A stretch of DNA of 64,000 bases, taken from assembly GCF_003955755.1 (NCBI RefSeq), contig NZ_CP034465.1:2784001-2848000 (forward strand). Reading direction: 5' to 3'. Position numbers and translations under genes: made by a program. The notes beneath the pieces were generated by a model. That model was not told the origin of the DNA. It searched no databases and saw nothing but the letters and a program-made list of their open reading frames with translations. Source of the stretch: Jeotgalibaca ciconiae (lineage in GTDB: Bacteria; Bacillota; Bacilli; Lactobacillales; Aerococcaceae). Shown piece by piece: positions 35,243 to 44,263 of this stretch. Every line of letters begins with the position of its first letter. Position 1 is the stretch's first letter.

Positions 35243-36130
35243 TTAAAAAGGTACAAAGACAGAAAGAACTGCTGGGAGTATTCTTATTTGGAGTGGAAAC
35301 TGGTTTTCCTTATCCCCATCAACATTGATGGGTAAAGAAGCACTTTCTGTTTCTATCTCGACATGTCTGGTTTTTTCAATGGATATCGCTTTATCATTGG
35401 ATATGGACCCGATAATAATTTTCCACACAAACACAGCTGCACCAATAAGACGAAATTTCGGAAAAATCATCATATGTAAAAAACCATCATCTGCTTTTGC
35501 AGTATGAAAAAAGTTTTTCATACTGGCTACAGAATTATGTAATGAAAGCACAATAAGTGATGTTTCAATTACTCTGCATTCATTATTTATAGTTACCCTG
35601 ACTCGGAACGGTTTTTGTCGAAAGGCATATCGTGCTCCATTTACCAGATAGGATAAGGCGCCCCATCTTGTCTTCGCAGACACACTAACATTTTGTATTG
35701 CTTCCGGTATACCACCTATCGCAATTAATGATATAAAATAATCATCATTCACTTGACCAACATCAATCTTTTTTATAGAAGTATTTGGAATATTTTCAAT
35801 CGCTTTTTCAGCTGGAAGTGGGATTTTTAAAGATCTTGCTACATCATTCACTGTACCATTTGGAATAATACCGAGATGGATGCCAGAATTGTTTTTCACA
35901 ATGCCATTAACCACCTCTTTAATTGTCCCATCCCCACCGACACAATAAATTGATTGATGGCTATCGTGGATTGCTTGCTTTGTAAAACACTCTGCATCCC
36001 CTTTTTTCTTCGTGTAACGCACCTCAATATCCAAGTAACGTGTAGACAGTGCACTTAAAATTTTCGGAAGCAACTCTGCTCCATTTGCCTTCCCAGAAGA
36101 AGGATTAATTATTAACAAACAGCTTTCCAT
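35243..36130 (-). CDS. Diacylglycerol/lipid kinase (YegS/DagK family)
   Basis: 295-residue DAGK-catalytic-domain protein. IINPSSGK (8-15), the nucleotide motif GGDGTIKEVVNGI (about 64-76) and IPNGTVNDVARSL (about 93-105) are intact. Likely recycles diacylglycerol to phosphatidic acid, or acts on a related lipid. RBS AAGGAGT precedes the ATG. An 8-bp hairpin in its leader (36182-36202) is noted separately. Confidence 0.88.
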   Translation of the reverse strand: MESCLLIINPSSGKANGAELLPKILSALSTRYLDIEVRYTKKKGDAECFTKQAIHDSHQSIYCVGGDGTIKEVVNGIVKNNSGIHLGIIPNGTVNDVARSLKIPLPAEKAIENIPNTSIKKIDVGQVNDDYFISLIAIGGIPEAIQNVSVSAKTRWGALSYLVNGARYAFRQKPFRVRVTINNECRVIETSLIVLSLHNSVASMKNFFHTAKADDGFLHMMIFPKFRLIGAAVFVWKIIIGSISNDKAISIEKTRHVEIETESASLPINVDGDKENQFPLQIRILPAVLSVFVPF

Positions 36131-36181
36131 CCAGAAGTTACTCCTTTATCAGCTTAATAAAATTTATATTTTTGCTCTTTT

Positions 36182-36202
36182 AGAGAGACGCTCGGTCTCT
36201 CT
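36182..36202. repeat. Small perfect hairpin in the lipid-kinase leader
   Basis: AGAGAGAC and GTCTCTCT flank a GCTCG pentaloop. It lies about 50 bp upstream of the lipid-kinase ATG. Not followed by a clear T-run in either direction (TTTACAAAA on plus). Confidence 0.4.
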
Positions 36203-36276
36203 TTACAAAATTACTTCTATATAATTATATCATTTATTGGAATAGAGATAAATGAAAGTCCCCTATCATCAAAGTC

Positions 36277-36305
36277 TAGCCATTATCTTTATTTCGTTGT
36301 ATAAT
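36277..36305 (+). promoter_or_regulatory. Promoter of trhO
   Basis: Perfect -10 TATAAT (36300-36305) with a weak -35 TAGCCA (36277-36282) at 17-bp spacing. Confidence 0.5.
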
Positions 36306-36343
36306 TAATAGTTGGATAGCAAGAAAGAACGGAGGAATTAAAT

Positions 36344-37318
36344 ATGGTTGAATCTTATCGTGTGTTACTATTTTATAAGTATGTAACCATTGAAGAGCCA
36401 GAAATATTTACGAAACATCATTTGAAGTTTTGTAAAGACTTAGGAATTAAAGGAAGAATTTTAATATCGGGAGAAGGCATTAATGGTACTCTTTCCGGTA
36501 CAATTGAACAAACTGATGCTTATATGACATATATGAATGAAGACGAACGCTTTAATGATATTATGTGGAAAATCGATGAAGCTGATGGGCATGCTTTTAA
36601 AAAAATGTTTGTCCGCTATCGTCCTGAAATAGTAACCTTACAACTTGGAGAAGATGATTTAAATCCAAACGAAACCACGGGTGAATATCTTTCACCACGA
36701 GAATTCAGAGAGGCACTGCTTGATGAAGACACAGTTGTCATTGATGCTCGAAATGACTATGAATTTGATTTGGGACACTTTCGCGGCGCTGTACGTCCAG
36801 ATATTCGTTCATTTCGTGAATTACCAGATTGGATTCGCGAAAACAAGGAAGAATTTATGGATAAACGGGTAGTTACCTATTGTACTGGCGGAATTCGCTG
36901 TGAAAAATTTTCTGGCTGGTTAGTCAAAGAAGGTTTTAAAGATGTTGCCCAGCTTCATGGTGGAATTGCGACTTATGGAAAAGACCCGGAAGTTCAAGGA
37001 GAACTTTGGGATGGAAAAATGTATGTTTTTGACGAAAGAATCGCTGTTGACATTAATCGAAAAGAACATGTCATCGTGGGTAAAGATTGGTTTGACGAAA
37101 CACCTTGTGAGCGTTATGTAAATTGTGCTAATCCAGATTGCAATCGTCAAATGCTTTGTTCAGAAGAGAATGAATATAAATATCTAAGAAGCTGTTCTCA
37201 TGAATGTCGCCTTGTAGAAACAAATCGCTATGTCATTGAACACAAACTTTCTGAAGACCAAGTAAACGAACGTCTTGCAACAATCGCTCAAGAAAGCCAT
37301 CAATCCGTCTCAATATAA
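36344..37318 (+). CDS. trhO: tRNA uridine-34 hydroxylase TrhO (rhodanese-like)
   Basis: Oxygen-dependent hydroxylase that makes 5-hydroxyuridine at the wobble base of certain tRNAs. An N-terminal acylphosphatase-like part (about 1-100), a rhodanese domain with the catalytic C180 in [12 protein letters not shown], and a Cys-rich C-terminal region ([14 protein letters not shown]...CSHEC) are all visible. 324 aa. RBS ACGGAGGA precedes the ATG. Confidence 0.94.
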   Translation: MVESYRVLLFYKYVTIEEPEIFTKHHLKFCKDLGIKGRILISGEGINGTLSGTIEQTDAYMTYMNEDERFNDIMWKIDEADGHAFKKMFVRYRPEIVTLQLGEDDLNPNETTGEYLSPREFREALLDEDTVVIDARNDYEFDLGHFRGAVRPDIRSFRELPDWIRENKEEFMDKRVVTYCTGGIRCEKFSGWLVKEGFKDVAQLHGGIATYGKDPEVQGELWDGKMYVFDERIAVDINRKEHVIVGKDWFDETPCERYVNCANPDCNRQMLCSEENEYKYLRSCSHECRLVETNRYVIEHKLSEDQVNERLATIAQESHQSVSI

Positions 37319-37331
37319 AATAATTAGAGTC

Positions 37332-37374
37332 AAAAGAAACCAGATATATTACATACTGGTTTCTTTTTTGTTTC
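37332..37374 (+). terminator. Terminator after trhO
   Basis: AAAAGAAACCAG and CTGGTTTCTTTTTTG form a stem with an AT-rich loop and a T-run. Confidence 0.85.
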
Positions 37375-37410
37375 TATATAAACACGTTAATAGCTATAGA
37401 GTAATATTTT

Positions 37411-37419
37411 TGTTATAAT
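37411..37419 (+). promoter_or_regulatory. Extended -10 promoter of the PBP gene
   Basis: TGTTATAAT, i.e. an extended -10, about 38 bp upstream of the PBP start codon; no good -35. Confidence 0.5.
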
Positions 37420-37456
37420 AGCTCCGATTATGGAAAGAATAAGAAAGAGGGATTAA

Positions 37457-40186
37457 ATGAATCATTCAAATAGAAATCAATTTGAAGAAGTTTTAGATCA
37501 TATAAAAACTTTCTTTAAAAAGTTCTATTCCAATAGTCTTCTTTTTATCAAGAAGCTAATTAACAAAGATTATGCCAGTCAATCGAAAGATATCTCTCAA
37601 GCTAAAGCTAAGCAAAGAAAAAGGAATAAAAAACAGGTTTTCTCCTTGAATCAGCTTTTTTCAAAAGGCTTATTTACTTTTAATGTAGCATATGGAGTCG
37701 TTAAGACTACTTTTGTTACAATTATTCTTTTTCTTTGTTTACTCGGATTTTTAGGATTGGGAACAGGAATGGGTTATTTTGCGGCTTTAGTTTCTGAAGA
37801 AGAACCCCCTTCTGAATCCGATATGTCTCAAGCAATCGGAAACGTTGAGTTGATTTCAAGTCTGCATTATAATGACGGACAAATGATTTCTGAAGTACGT
37901 ACTGATTTATTGCGAACAATCGTTACAAAGGATGAAATTTCACCGTATGTAATTGACGGGCTTGTCTCTACGGAAGATGAATATTTTTATGAACACAATG
38001 GGGTTGTTCCGAAGGCAGTTCTTCGTGCTCTCCTTACTGAAGTTACTGGTTTGGGCTCTGCTACGGGTGGTTCCACCATCACGCAGCAATTAGTAAAACA
38101 ACAAATTTTAACAAATGAAGTTACTTTTTCGCGAAAAGCAAATGAAATTCTTTTAGCGTTGAGACTAGAGAACTATTTTGATAAAGATGAAATCATCACT
38201 GCTTATCTAAATGTGTCTCCATTCGGGCGCAATAGCAATGGCGGAAATGTTGCTGGTATCGAAGAAGCTGCCACAGGAATTTTTGGTGTTCATGCAAACG
38301 AAGTTAACCTTCCTCAAGCTGCTTTTTTAGTGGGCTTACCGCAAAATCCTTATACCTATACCCCTTATACTGTATATGGTGAGAAGAAAGAGGATTTTTC
38401 AGATGGCGTAAACCGAATGAAGACTGTTCTTACCCGGATGTTTGAAGAACAAAAAATATCTGAACAAGAATATAATGAAGCGATGCAATATGATATTACA
38501 CAAGATTTTATTCCTGCGCAGAACTCAGGTCAAAACAGTCACAATTACTTATACCAACAAGTTGAAAAACAAGCTATCGAAATATTAATGGCTCAGGAAG
38601 CAGAAAAGAACGGTCTCACTTTTGAAGAAGTAGATGCAGATGTTGAGTTATATAACGAGTATTATTTCCGTAATCAAAACGTTTTGAATACTTCTGGATA
38701 TAAAGTGACTTCCACTATTAATAAAGACATCTACAACGCCATGCAAGAAGCTGTCAATGAATACGGCGAAAATATTGGTCCTACATTCGTAGATACTTAT
38801 GTAAACGAAGAAACTGGTGAGACAGAAGAAGTTATCGAATTAGCACAATCAGGTAGTATTTTACTAGAAAATGAAACTGGGAAAATTCTTGGTTTTATCG
38901 GCGGTAGAGATTTCTCAATTGATCAAAATGACCATGCTTTTGATACTTACAGAGACCCGGGTTCAACGAATAAGCCGTTAGCTGTATATGCTCCTGCTAT
39001 TGAAATGAATCTTATTACTCCAGCTTCCAGAGTTCCTGATTCACCTATTGGCGATCAAGCTACTGCTTATTCTGGCGCACCTTGGAATGTAACCAACATT
39101 GGAGAAGTTGTTTCGAACACTCTGGTTACTGCTCGAGAAGCCCTCTATCAGTCCATGAATAATCCAACAGGTAAACTGTATCTTGAGATGTTAGAAAGAG
39201 GTATGGAACCTTATAAATATATGGATATGATGAACTATACACAAATAGATGATGATAAAGCTAATGCTGCCTTTTCTTTAGGTGCCGGAAGAACATCTGT
39301 AGCCGAACAAACAACTGGATTCGCCACCTTTGCAAATCAAGGAGACTATGTTGATTATTATTTAATCGAGAAAATTGAAGACGCCGATGGAAATATTGTT
39401 TACCAACACGAAGCAGAACGACGGGATGTATTTTCACCTGAAACAGCTTATCTAACAGTAGATATTTTACGTGACGTAATCAATCTAGGTTTCTCAAGTC
39501 AAATTAAAAACTATATTAATTTCTCTGCAGACATCGCAATGAAAACTGGTACATCCGAAGATAATCGTGATTATTGGATTATCGCTAGTACCCCTACAGT
39601 TACTTTAAGCTCGTGGATTGGTTATAACAATGCGGTTGAAGATCATACATTCTATGATCCGTACTCTACTGGAGCTCCATCCGCAAATAATATGCGTTAT
39701 TGGTCATTAATTGCCAACAAAATCCATGCTGCCAGCCCAGAAACTCTCGGTACCGATCAGACTTTTACAAGACCAGAAGGAATTGTTGAAAAAGAAGTTG
39801 TTGATGAGACAGGTACTCTTCCAGGTAAAGTTACAATTCCTGGAACCAATACTACCATTTCAGTTGATGGCAAAAAGAAAACAGAGTTATTTAAAGCTGA
39901 TAATCTTCCTACAGCCATCACTTATGACTTCTCCCCTGGTGCTTCCGATAAGGATTTAAAGCAACTATACTGGGATAAACAAACTCAGAAAGTAAGAGAA
40001 GCTGAGGAGAAAAAGAAAAAAGAAGCGGAACAGAAGAAAAAACAAGAGGAAGAAAAGAAAAAGGCCGAAGAGAAGAAAAAAGAAGAAGAACAAAAGAAAA
40101 AAGAAGAAGAGCAAAAGAAAAAAGAGGAAGAAGAAAAGAGAAAGAAAGAAGAAGAGAAAAAGAAAGAGGAAGCAAACAATAATTAA
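37457..40186 (+). CDS. Class A penicillin-binding protein (transglycosylase/transpeptidase)
   Basis: Bifunctional peptidoglycan synthase. A basic cytoplasmic N-terminus and one membrane anchor (about 78-110) precede the GT51 transglycosylase domain (STEDEYFYEHNGV, GGSTITQQLVKQ about 206-217). The transpeptidase carries S503-T-N-K506, S566-M-N568 and K696-T-G-T. The C-terminus is unusual: from about residue 838 on, some 70 residues are nearly pure Lys/Glu/Gln in imperfect EEQKKKEEE repeats. 909 aa. Which PBP paralogue (1A, 1B, 2A) cannot be settled by eye. Confidence 0.94.
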   Translation: MNHSNRNQFEEVLDHIKTFFKKFYSNSLLFIKKLINKDYASQSKDISQAKAKQRKRNKKQVFSLNQLFSKGLFTFNVAYGVVKTTFVTIILFLCLLGFLGLGTGMGYFAALVSEEEPPSESDMSQAIGNVELISSLHYNDGQMISEVRTDLLRTIVTKDEISPYVIDGLVSTEDEYFYEHNGVVPKAVLRALLTEVTGLGSATGGSTITQQLVKQQILTNEVTFSRKANEILLALRLENYFDKDEIITAYLNVSPFGRNSNGGNVAGIEEAATGIFGVHANEVNLPQAAFLVGLPQNPYTYTPYTVYGEKKEDFSDGVNRMKTVLTRMFEEQKISEQEYNEAMQYDITQDFIPAQNSGQNSHNYLYQQVEKQAIEILMAQEAEKNGLTFEEVDADVELYNEYYFRNQNVLNTSGYKVTSTINKDIYNAMQEAVNEYGENIGPTFVDTYVNEETGETEEVIELAQSGSILLENETGKILGFIGGRDFSIDQNDHAFDTYRDPGSTNKPLAVYAPAIEMNLITPASRVPDSPIGDQATAYSGAPWNVTNIGEVVSNTLVTAREALYQSMNNPTGKLYLEMLERGMEPYKYMDMMNYTQIDDDKANAAFSLGAGRTSVAEQTTGFATFANQGDYVDYYLIEKIEDADGNIVYQHEAERRDVFSPETAYLTVDILRDVINLGFSSQIKNYINFSADIAMKTGTSEDNRDYWIIASTPTVTLSSWIGYNNAVEDHTFYDPYSTGAPSANNMRYWSLIANKIHAASPETLGTDQTFTRPEGIVEKEVVDETGTLPGKVTIPGTNTTISVDGKKKTELFKADNLPTAITYDFSPGASDKDLKQLYWDKQTQKVREAEEKKKKEAEQKKKQEEEKKKAEEKKKEEEQKKKEEEQKKKEEEEKRKKEEEKKKEEANNN
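40003..40182 (+). repeat. Low-complexity purine-rich repeat encoding the PBP tail
   Basis: A 180-bp purine tract made of AAGAAAAAAGAAGAAGA-type imperfect repeats. It codes for the Lys/Glu tail of the PBP. Such tracts can slip during replication, so length may vary between strains; on the opposite strand they create long spurious Phe/Ser/Leu-rich ORFs. Confidence 0.85.
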
Positions 40187-40203
40187 ATTTTCATCGTGTA
40201 ATA

Positions 40204-40239
40204 AAAGAGCCAGCTTGGATTCCAAGTTGGCTCTTTTTA
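40204..40239. terminator. Bidirectional terminator between PBP and ccpA
   Basis: AAAGAGCCAGCTTGG and CCAAGTTGGCTCTTTTT pair around an ATT loop (one G-U), with T-runs available on both strands. Confidence 0.9.
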
Positions 40240-40248
40240 TCAATCGTA

Positions 40249-41259
40249 TTAGTCTTCTTTTGTAGTTGTGCCACGATAAGCAATTTTATAAGGTAATGTA
40301 ATTGTTTTTTCGTCAATTTCTTCTTTATTCATGATTTTTGTTAATAGACGCATAGCTACCGCACCGATATCATATAAAGGAAGCATGATTGAGCTAAGTT
40401 GTGGACGTGCCATTTCAGTGATTTTTGAATTGTTACTTGTGAATATTTCAAAGTCTTCAGGAACGTTTACCCCAGCATTTATCATGCCATTTAATAAACC
40501 AATAGCCAATTCATCATCGCTGACATAAGCACCTTTAACGTCCTTCTCAATCATCTCTTGCGCTAACTCTTCACCTGCAGCAACAGTAGCTGCCGTTTCA
40601 AATACTAAGGACTCATCAAAAGGAATTCCTGCAGAAAGTAAAGCATTTTTATATCCCTTTAATCTGTATTGTCCGTTGATTGGATTTGCTAAAGCAGTTG
40701 AAATAAACGCAATTTTTTTATTATTATTCTCAATTAATTTAGAAATGATTGTTTCTGTAGCTGCGATATAGTCGATATTAACGCTACCCACTTGTTGATC
40801 GGGGTCTACTGTACCAGCAAGTACTACAGGAGTTTTAGAGCGTGAGAATTCTGCGCGCAACTCGTCTGTGATTTTATTCCCCATGTAAATAATTCCATCT
40901 ACTTGTTTTGCAAGTAATGTATTTAATACCTGAATTTCTTTACTTTCATTTTGATCAGAATTTGCTAAGATAATATTATATTTATACATTGTCGCGATAT
41001 CATCAATTCCTCGTGCTAACGAAGCAAAGAATAAATTTGTTACATCTGGAACGATTACGCCCACAGTGGTTGTCTTTTTACTTGCTAGCCCTCTTGCTAC
41101 TGCATTTGGACGATAATCTAATCGATCGATTACCTCTAATACTTTTTTACGTGTGGTTGGTTTAACATTTGGATTACCATTCACTACACGAGAGACAGTT
41201 GCCATTGAAACATTTGCTTCACGAGCAACATCATAAATTGTGATTGTTTGCTTTTCCAT
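40249..41259 (-). CDS. ccpA: Catabolite control protein A
   Basis: LacI-family global regulator of carbon catabolite repression, active with HPr-Ser-P. The HTH (TIYDVAREANVSMATVSRVVNGNPNVKPTTRKKV, residues 6-40) and hinge helix (RPNAVARGLASKKT) are typical, followed by the periplasmic-binding-like core. 336 aa. Divergent orientation to pepQ is the standard Lactobacillales arrangement. A near-cre site lies between the two genes. Confidence 0.97.
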   Translation of the reverse strand: MEKQTITIYDVAREANVSMATVSRVVNGNPNVKPTTRKKVLEVIDRLDYRPNAVARGLASKKTTTVGVIVPDVTNLFFASLARGIDDIATMYKYNIILANSDQNESKEIQVLNTLLAKQVDGIIYMGNKITDELRAEFSRSKTPVVLAGTVDPDQQVGSVNIDYIAATETIISKLIENNNKKIAFISTALANPINGQYRLKGYKNALLSAGIPFDESLVFETAATVAAGEELAQEMIEKDVKGAYVSDDELAIGLLNGMINAGVNVPEDFEIFTSNNSKITEMARPQLSSIMLPLYDIGAVAMRLLTKIMNKEEIDEKTITLPYKIAYRGTTTKED

Positions 41260-41354
41260 ATTTTTTCCCCTTTTCTTAACTTGTTATTTAGTTTAAAGAT
41301 TGAAAATGTTTGAATTATATTCTCAAGAAGAATTTATCATTATTTTCATAAAAT

Positions 41355-41369
41355 TGCAAGCGTTTCACA
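41355..41369. promoter_or_regulatory. cre-like site between ccpA and pepQ
   Basis: TGCAAGCGTTTCACA resembles the CcpA operator core (TGNAANCGNNNNCA), but the right half is one base out of register. It is placed where CcpA autoregulation sites are commonly found. Tentative. Confidence 0.4.
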
Positions 41370-41397
41370 GATGTTTTCATGAAAATTTCACAACTTT

Positions 41398-41425
41398 TTT
41401 CAAACATGCTTTTTGATGCTATAAT
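41398..41425 (+). promoter_or_regulatory. Promoter of pepQ
   Basis: Perfect -10 TATAAT (41420-41425) with a weak -35 TTTCAA (41398-41403), spacing 16 bp. Confidence 0.55.
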
Positions 41426-41450
41426 GAAATAAAACAAAGGAGGAACACTA

Positions 41451-42569
41451 ATGAATGAAAGAATAAAGATTATTACTCAAAAAATGAAAGATGATAATAT
41501 TGATATTGCTTTTTTCAATAATCCTATGGTTATCAATTTCTTAACCGGCTATAAAAGTGAACCACATGAACGAATTTTAGCTGTTCTATTATTTAAAAAT
41601 CATGCTCCACTTCTTTTTACGCCTGCTTTAGAATATGAGGACGCAAAAAAAGTTACAAAGGAATTCGAAGTTTTTAGTTATCACGACACTGAGAACCCGT
41701 GGGATATAATAAAAAGGAAAATTCATGAGATCAATGTCCCTGAAAAAACATGGGCAGTTGAGAAAGATTTTCTAACGGTAAGTAGAAAGGAAGCTTTGGA
41801 AAATTCTTTTCCAGATAGTCACATTCAATACGATTTTTCACATTTCTTAGAAAAACTTCGTCTTCAAAAAACTTCAGATGAAATTGCTATTATGAAAGAA
41901 GCAGGTTTTTGGGCAGATGAAGCGATTAAAATTGGCGCCTCTATCTTGAAAACTGGAATCACAGAATTAGAAGTTGTAGCACAAATAGAATATGAATTAA
42001 AAAAACGTGGAATTAACGAGATGAGTTTTGATACTATGGTTTTATTTGGCTCAAATGCTGCAAGTCCGCATGGCACTCCTGGAACAACTCCTTTAAAAGA
42101 AAATCAATTTGTCCTCTTTGATTTAGGTGTTATGTATAAGGGATATGCCAGCGATATCACCAGAACTCTGTTTTTCGGATCAACGCCTACAGATAAACAA
42201 GAAAAAATTTACCATTTAGTATTACAAGCGCATAATGATGCAATGGAGAAAGCGACTTTGAATATGAGTGCTGAGACGCTGGATGGAATTGCAAGAGATA
42301 TTATTTCCAGGGAAGGTTATGGTAAATACTTTAATCACCGTCTTGGACATGGACTAGGACAGAGCGTCCATGAGTTTCCTTCCATCATGCAAGGAAATAC
42401 CATGCCTTTGCTAAAAAACATGTGTTTTTCGATTGAACCAGGTATATATATTCAAGATGATATAGGTGTTCGGATCGAAGATTGTGGGTTCCTTGATGAA
42501 AATGGTTTTCATTCCTTTACATCTTTCCCAACCAATATAAACGCTTATCGTGAGTTTATCTCTGAATAA
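41451..42569 (+). CDS. pepQ: Xaa-Pro dipeptidase PepQ
   Basis: M24 metallopeptidase that cleaves Xaa-Pro dipeptides in the cytoplasm. Metal-binding sets appear in VLFDLGVMYKGYASDITRT, GHGLGQSVHEFP, IEPGIYI and VRIED. 372 aa; RBS AAAGGAGGA. Divergent from ccpA, the standard lactic-acid-bacterial arrangement. Confidence 0.94.
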   Translation: MNERIKIITQKMKDDNIDIAFFNNPMVINFLTGYKSEPHERILAVLLFKNHAPLLFTPALEYEDAKKVTKEFEVFSYHDTENPWDIIKRKIHEINVPEKTWAVEKDFLTVSRKEALENSFPDSHIQYDFSHFLEKLRLQKTSDEIAIMKEAGFWADEAIKIGASILKTGITELEVVAQIEYELKKRGINEMSFDTMVLFGSNAASPHGTPGTTPLKENQFVLFDLGVMYKGYASDITRTLFFGSTPTDKQEKIYHLVLQAHNDAMEKATLNMSAETLDGIARDIISREGYGKYFNHRLGHGLGQSVHEFPSIMQGNTMPLLKNMCFSIEPGIYIQDDIGVRIEDCGFLDENGFHSFTSFPTNINAYREFISE

Positions 42570-42571
42570 CT

Positions 42572-42605
42572 TAAAAAGGACTAGAAATTTCTCTAGTCCT
42601 TTTTG
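42572..42605 (+). terminator. Terminator after pepQ
   Basis: AAAAAGGACTAGA and TCTAGTCCTTTTT form a stem with a short loop and T-run; it marks the left limit for the inserted element. Confidence 0.88.
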
Positions 42606-42706
42606 CTAATAGTATAGGGTTTTATAAAATTATTCTTGAAAAGAAGCTTATCTGGATGCATGTTCCACAAATTTGCTTTTTGTTCCACGGAGGGTAAAAT
42701 AAAGGT

Positions 42707-44065
42707 ATGAATAAGAATATTCTTCACGCCATCTTCTTTGATAAAGAACACCATTGGGACTCGCTTGTGAGAATACACAAGAAAAGAATTCGCTCTGTGG
42801 TGTTGTCGGAAGTAGATAAGTTCCGCTATTGCGGCGATGTGAGGAAAGGATTTCGATTGTTCGTTTGCGAAGGCTGTCATGATGTCAAGCATGTTCCGAT
42901 TCGCTGCAAGGGAAAGTTTTGCCCAACCTGTGCGGTTGGGGAGAGTCAGCGCTGGAGCGACATGATTGCGGATGACATGTACCACACCATTCACCGGCAT
43001 ATCGTGTTCACGATTGATGAAGGATTGCGGGATTTGTTTCTCCTTCACCGGGAGGAACTGTTGAAGGGATTAATGGATGAGGCAGCAAACGTGGTGAAGG
43101 CGTATTTCCGCAAGAAACGCATCACCCCGGGCATCATCGCAGGCCTACATACCTTCGGCTCCCAGTTGGAGTTCAATCCCCATGTGCACATGATTGTGAC
43201 CATGGGCGGGTTGACAGACAGCGGGAAATGGGTGGATTACGACTACATTCCCTATAAACTCTTGCGAATACATTGGCAGAACGCGGTTCTTAAGCTCCTG
43301 CGGCGTACCCTTACTCCGAAGGAGAAGAAGAAAGCCCAGCCCCTGCTGCAAAACGCGTATTCGAAGAATGCGGAAGGCTTTTACGTGAACGCCCCGAAAC
43401 GGAGCAGGACCAATGTGAAGGCACTGCTGCAATATATCAGTCGATACATGAAACGAGGACCCATCGCGCTCGAACGGATCATCTATTACGATGGTGACAC
43501 GGTCCTCTTCCGGTATCATGACAAACGCACAAACAAAGAAGCAATCAAGATAATGGGGGCCAAAGAGTTTATCCTTTCGCTGATCCGGCACATCCCGGAC
43601 AAAGGCTTCAAAACAATCCGCCATTACGGGTTGTACAGCAGACGTATCAAGAAGACCGTCCAAAAGGTGGTCCGTCATCTACAGGAGAAGATGACGAAGT
43701 TGCTCATCCATGCGCGAAAGATGACCCAACCGAAAAAATGGCGCGAAAGGATAACCGAAACATTCGGAATCGATCCACTCAAATGTTCGAAATGCGGCAA
43801 CTACTACGAGTTCAAGGGGATTGTTGTGTCCAAAAAAGGACAGCTTACCATCCAATATGCGAACGATTGGGATGCGAGAAGGTATTTACGGGAGGAGATT
43901 GAACGGATTGAGTCAGAAAAAGAAAAACACCAGCAGGGAAAAGCAGAAGCGCAAGCTCTTGAAAACCTTCGGTTCGACTGGGAAGGATTACGACAGAGAG
44001 CCCAAGGACAAGAGCGTGAGCTATATCTGTCGTCAATGCAGGGCAGTGGAAGAGATTCCACTTGA
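42707..44065 (+). CDS. IS91-family Y2 transposase
   Basis: 452 residues. The N-terminal zinc-binding domain (CEGCHD, CKGKFCPTC, about 50-80) is followed by the Y2 transposase domain with the HUH metal motif at H159-V-H161 and paired tyrosines Y243 and Y247 in YISRYMKR. A C-terminal ribbon (KCSKCGNYY) and a charged coil close the protein. Codon use is more GC-rich than in neighbouring genes. Reading frame is intact, so the element may be active. Its last 50 nt overlap the next ORF in another frame. Confidence 0.9.
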   Translation: MNKNILHAIFFDKEHHWDSLVRIHKKRIRSVVLSEVDKFRYCGDVRKGFRLFVCEGCHDVKHVPIRCKGKFCPTCAVGESQRWSDMIADDMYHTIHRHIVFTIDEGLRDLFLLHREELLKGLMDEAANVVKAYFRKKRITPGIIAGLHTFGSQLEFNPHVHMIVTMGGLTDSGKWVDYDYIPYKLLRIHWQNAVLKLLRRTLTPKEKKKAQPLLQNAYSKNAEGFYVNAPKRSRTNVKALLQYISRYMKRGPIALERIIYYDGDTVLFRYHDKRTNKEAIKIMGAKEFILSLIRHIPDKGFKTIRHYGLYSRRIKKTVQKVVRHLQEKMTKLLIHARKMTQPKKWRERITETFGIDPLKCSKCGNYYEFKGIVVSKKGQLTIQYANDWDARRYLREEIERIESEKEKHQQGKAEAQALENLRFDWEGLRQRAQGQERELYLSSMQGSGRDST

Positions 44066-44225
44066 GGTCGTGGAGCAATTCGATTGGCTGGATGGGGGAG
44101 ATCCTCATGACCCACCGCGGTTCAGCTGCCAAGTCTGCCAGGGAGAAATGATTCCAGAATATTTCCGAGGTGCCACCGGCGTCCTCTACGACAATCGATA
44201 TCTCCGAGTTGAAAGTCTCCACTAA
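44016..44225 (+). CDS. IS-associated zinc-ribbon ORF
   Basis: A 69-residue frame beginning at GTG 44016, overlapping the transposase end by 50 nt. It has two CxxC pairs (CRQC and CQVC), an acidic middle and the C-terminus RYLRVESLH. The open frame extends upstream to 43821, but that part looks like a shadow of the transposase. AAGGA lies before the GTG. Most likely a coupled accessory protein of the IS, or a frameshifted extension of the transposase. No function known to me. Confidence 0.5.
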   Translation: MSYICRQCRAVEEIPLEVVEQFDWLDGGDPHDPPRFSCQVCQGEMIPEYFRGATGVLYDNRYLRVESLH

Positions 44226-44227
44226 AA

Positions 44228-44262
44228 TAAAAAGGCCTCGAGCGTTAGCTCGAGGTTTTCTT
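44228..44262. terminator. Bidirectional terminator between IS and ytxH
   Basis: Perfect stem CCTCGAGC/GCTCGAGG with a GTTA loop, A-rich on the left and TTTTCTTATT on the right; on the minus strand it ends in CCTTTTTATTTT and would terminate ytxHG. It could instead be the hairpin at the IS end. Confidence 0.8.
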
Positions 44263-44263
44263 A

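Larger units (their letters stand above)
42606..44227 (+). mobile_element. IS91-like insertion sequence (approximate limits)
   Basis: The stretch between the pepQ and ytxH terminators is visibly richer in GC than its surroundings and carries a Y2 (HUH) transposase plus a short zinc-ribbon ORF. IS91-family elements move by rolling-circle-like transposition, lack terminal inverted repeats and make no target duplication, so exact ends cannot be fixed from one copy. Two TGTTCCAC direct repeats (42661-42668, 42681-42688) precede the transposase and may belong to the left end. ytxGHJ lies close to ccpA in Bacillus, which supports insertion into an older ccpA-pepQ-ytxHG neighbourhood. Confidence 0.8.

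Noticed and set aside
39918-40243. Several overlapping minus-strand ORFs of nearly pure Phe/Leu/Ser
   Set aside because: They are antisense to the purine repeat of the PBP tail and consist of low-complexity translation only.
41290-41310. Second cre-like sequence near the ccpA start
   Set aside because: TGAAAATGTTTGAA lacks the central CG required by CcpA operators.
43145-43678. 177-aa minus-strand ORF inside the IS
   Set aside because: It is antisense to the Y2 transposase, has no RBS and no recognisable domain; long antisense frames are expected in GC-richer DNA.
44228-44262. CTCGAG hairpin as definite right end of the IS
   Set aside because: It has T-runs on both strands, fits a normal terminator for ytxHG and cannot be assigned to the IS without a second copy.
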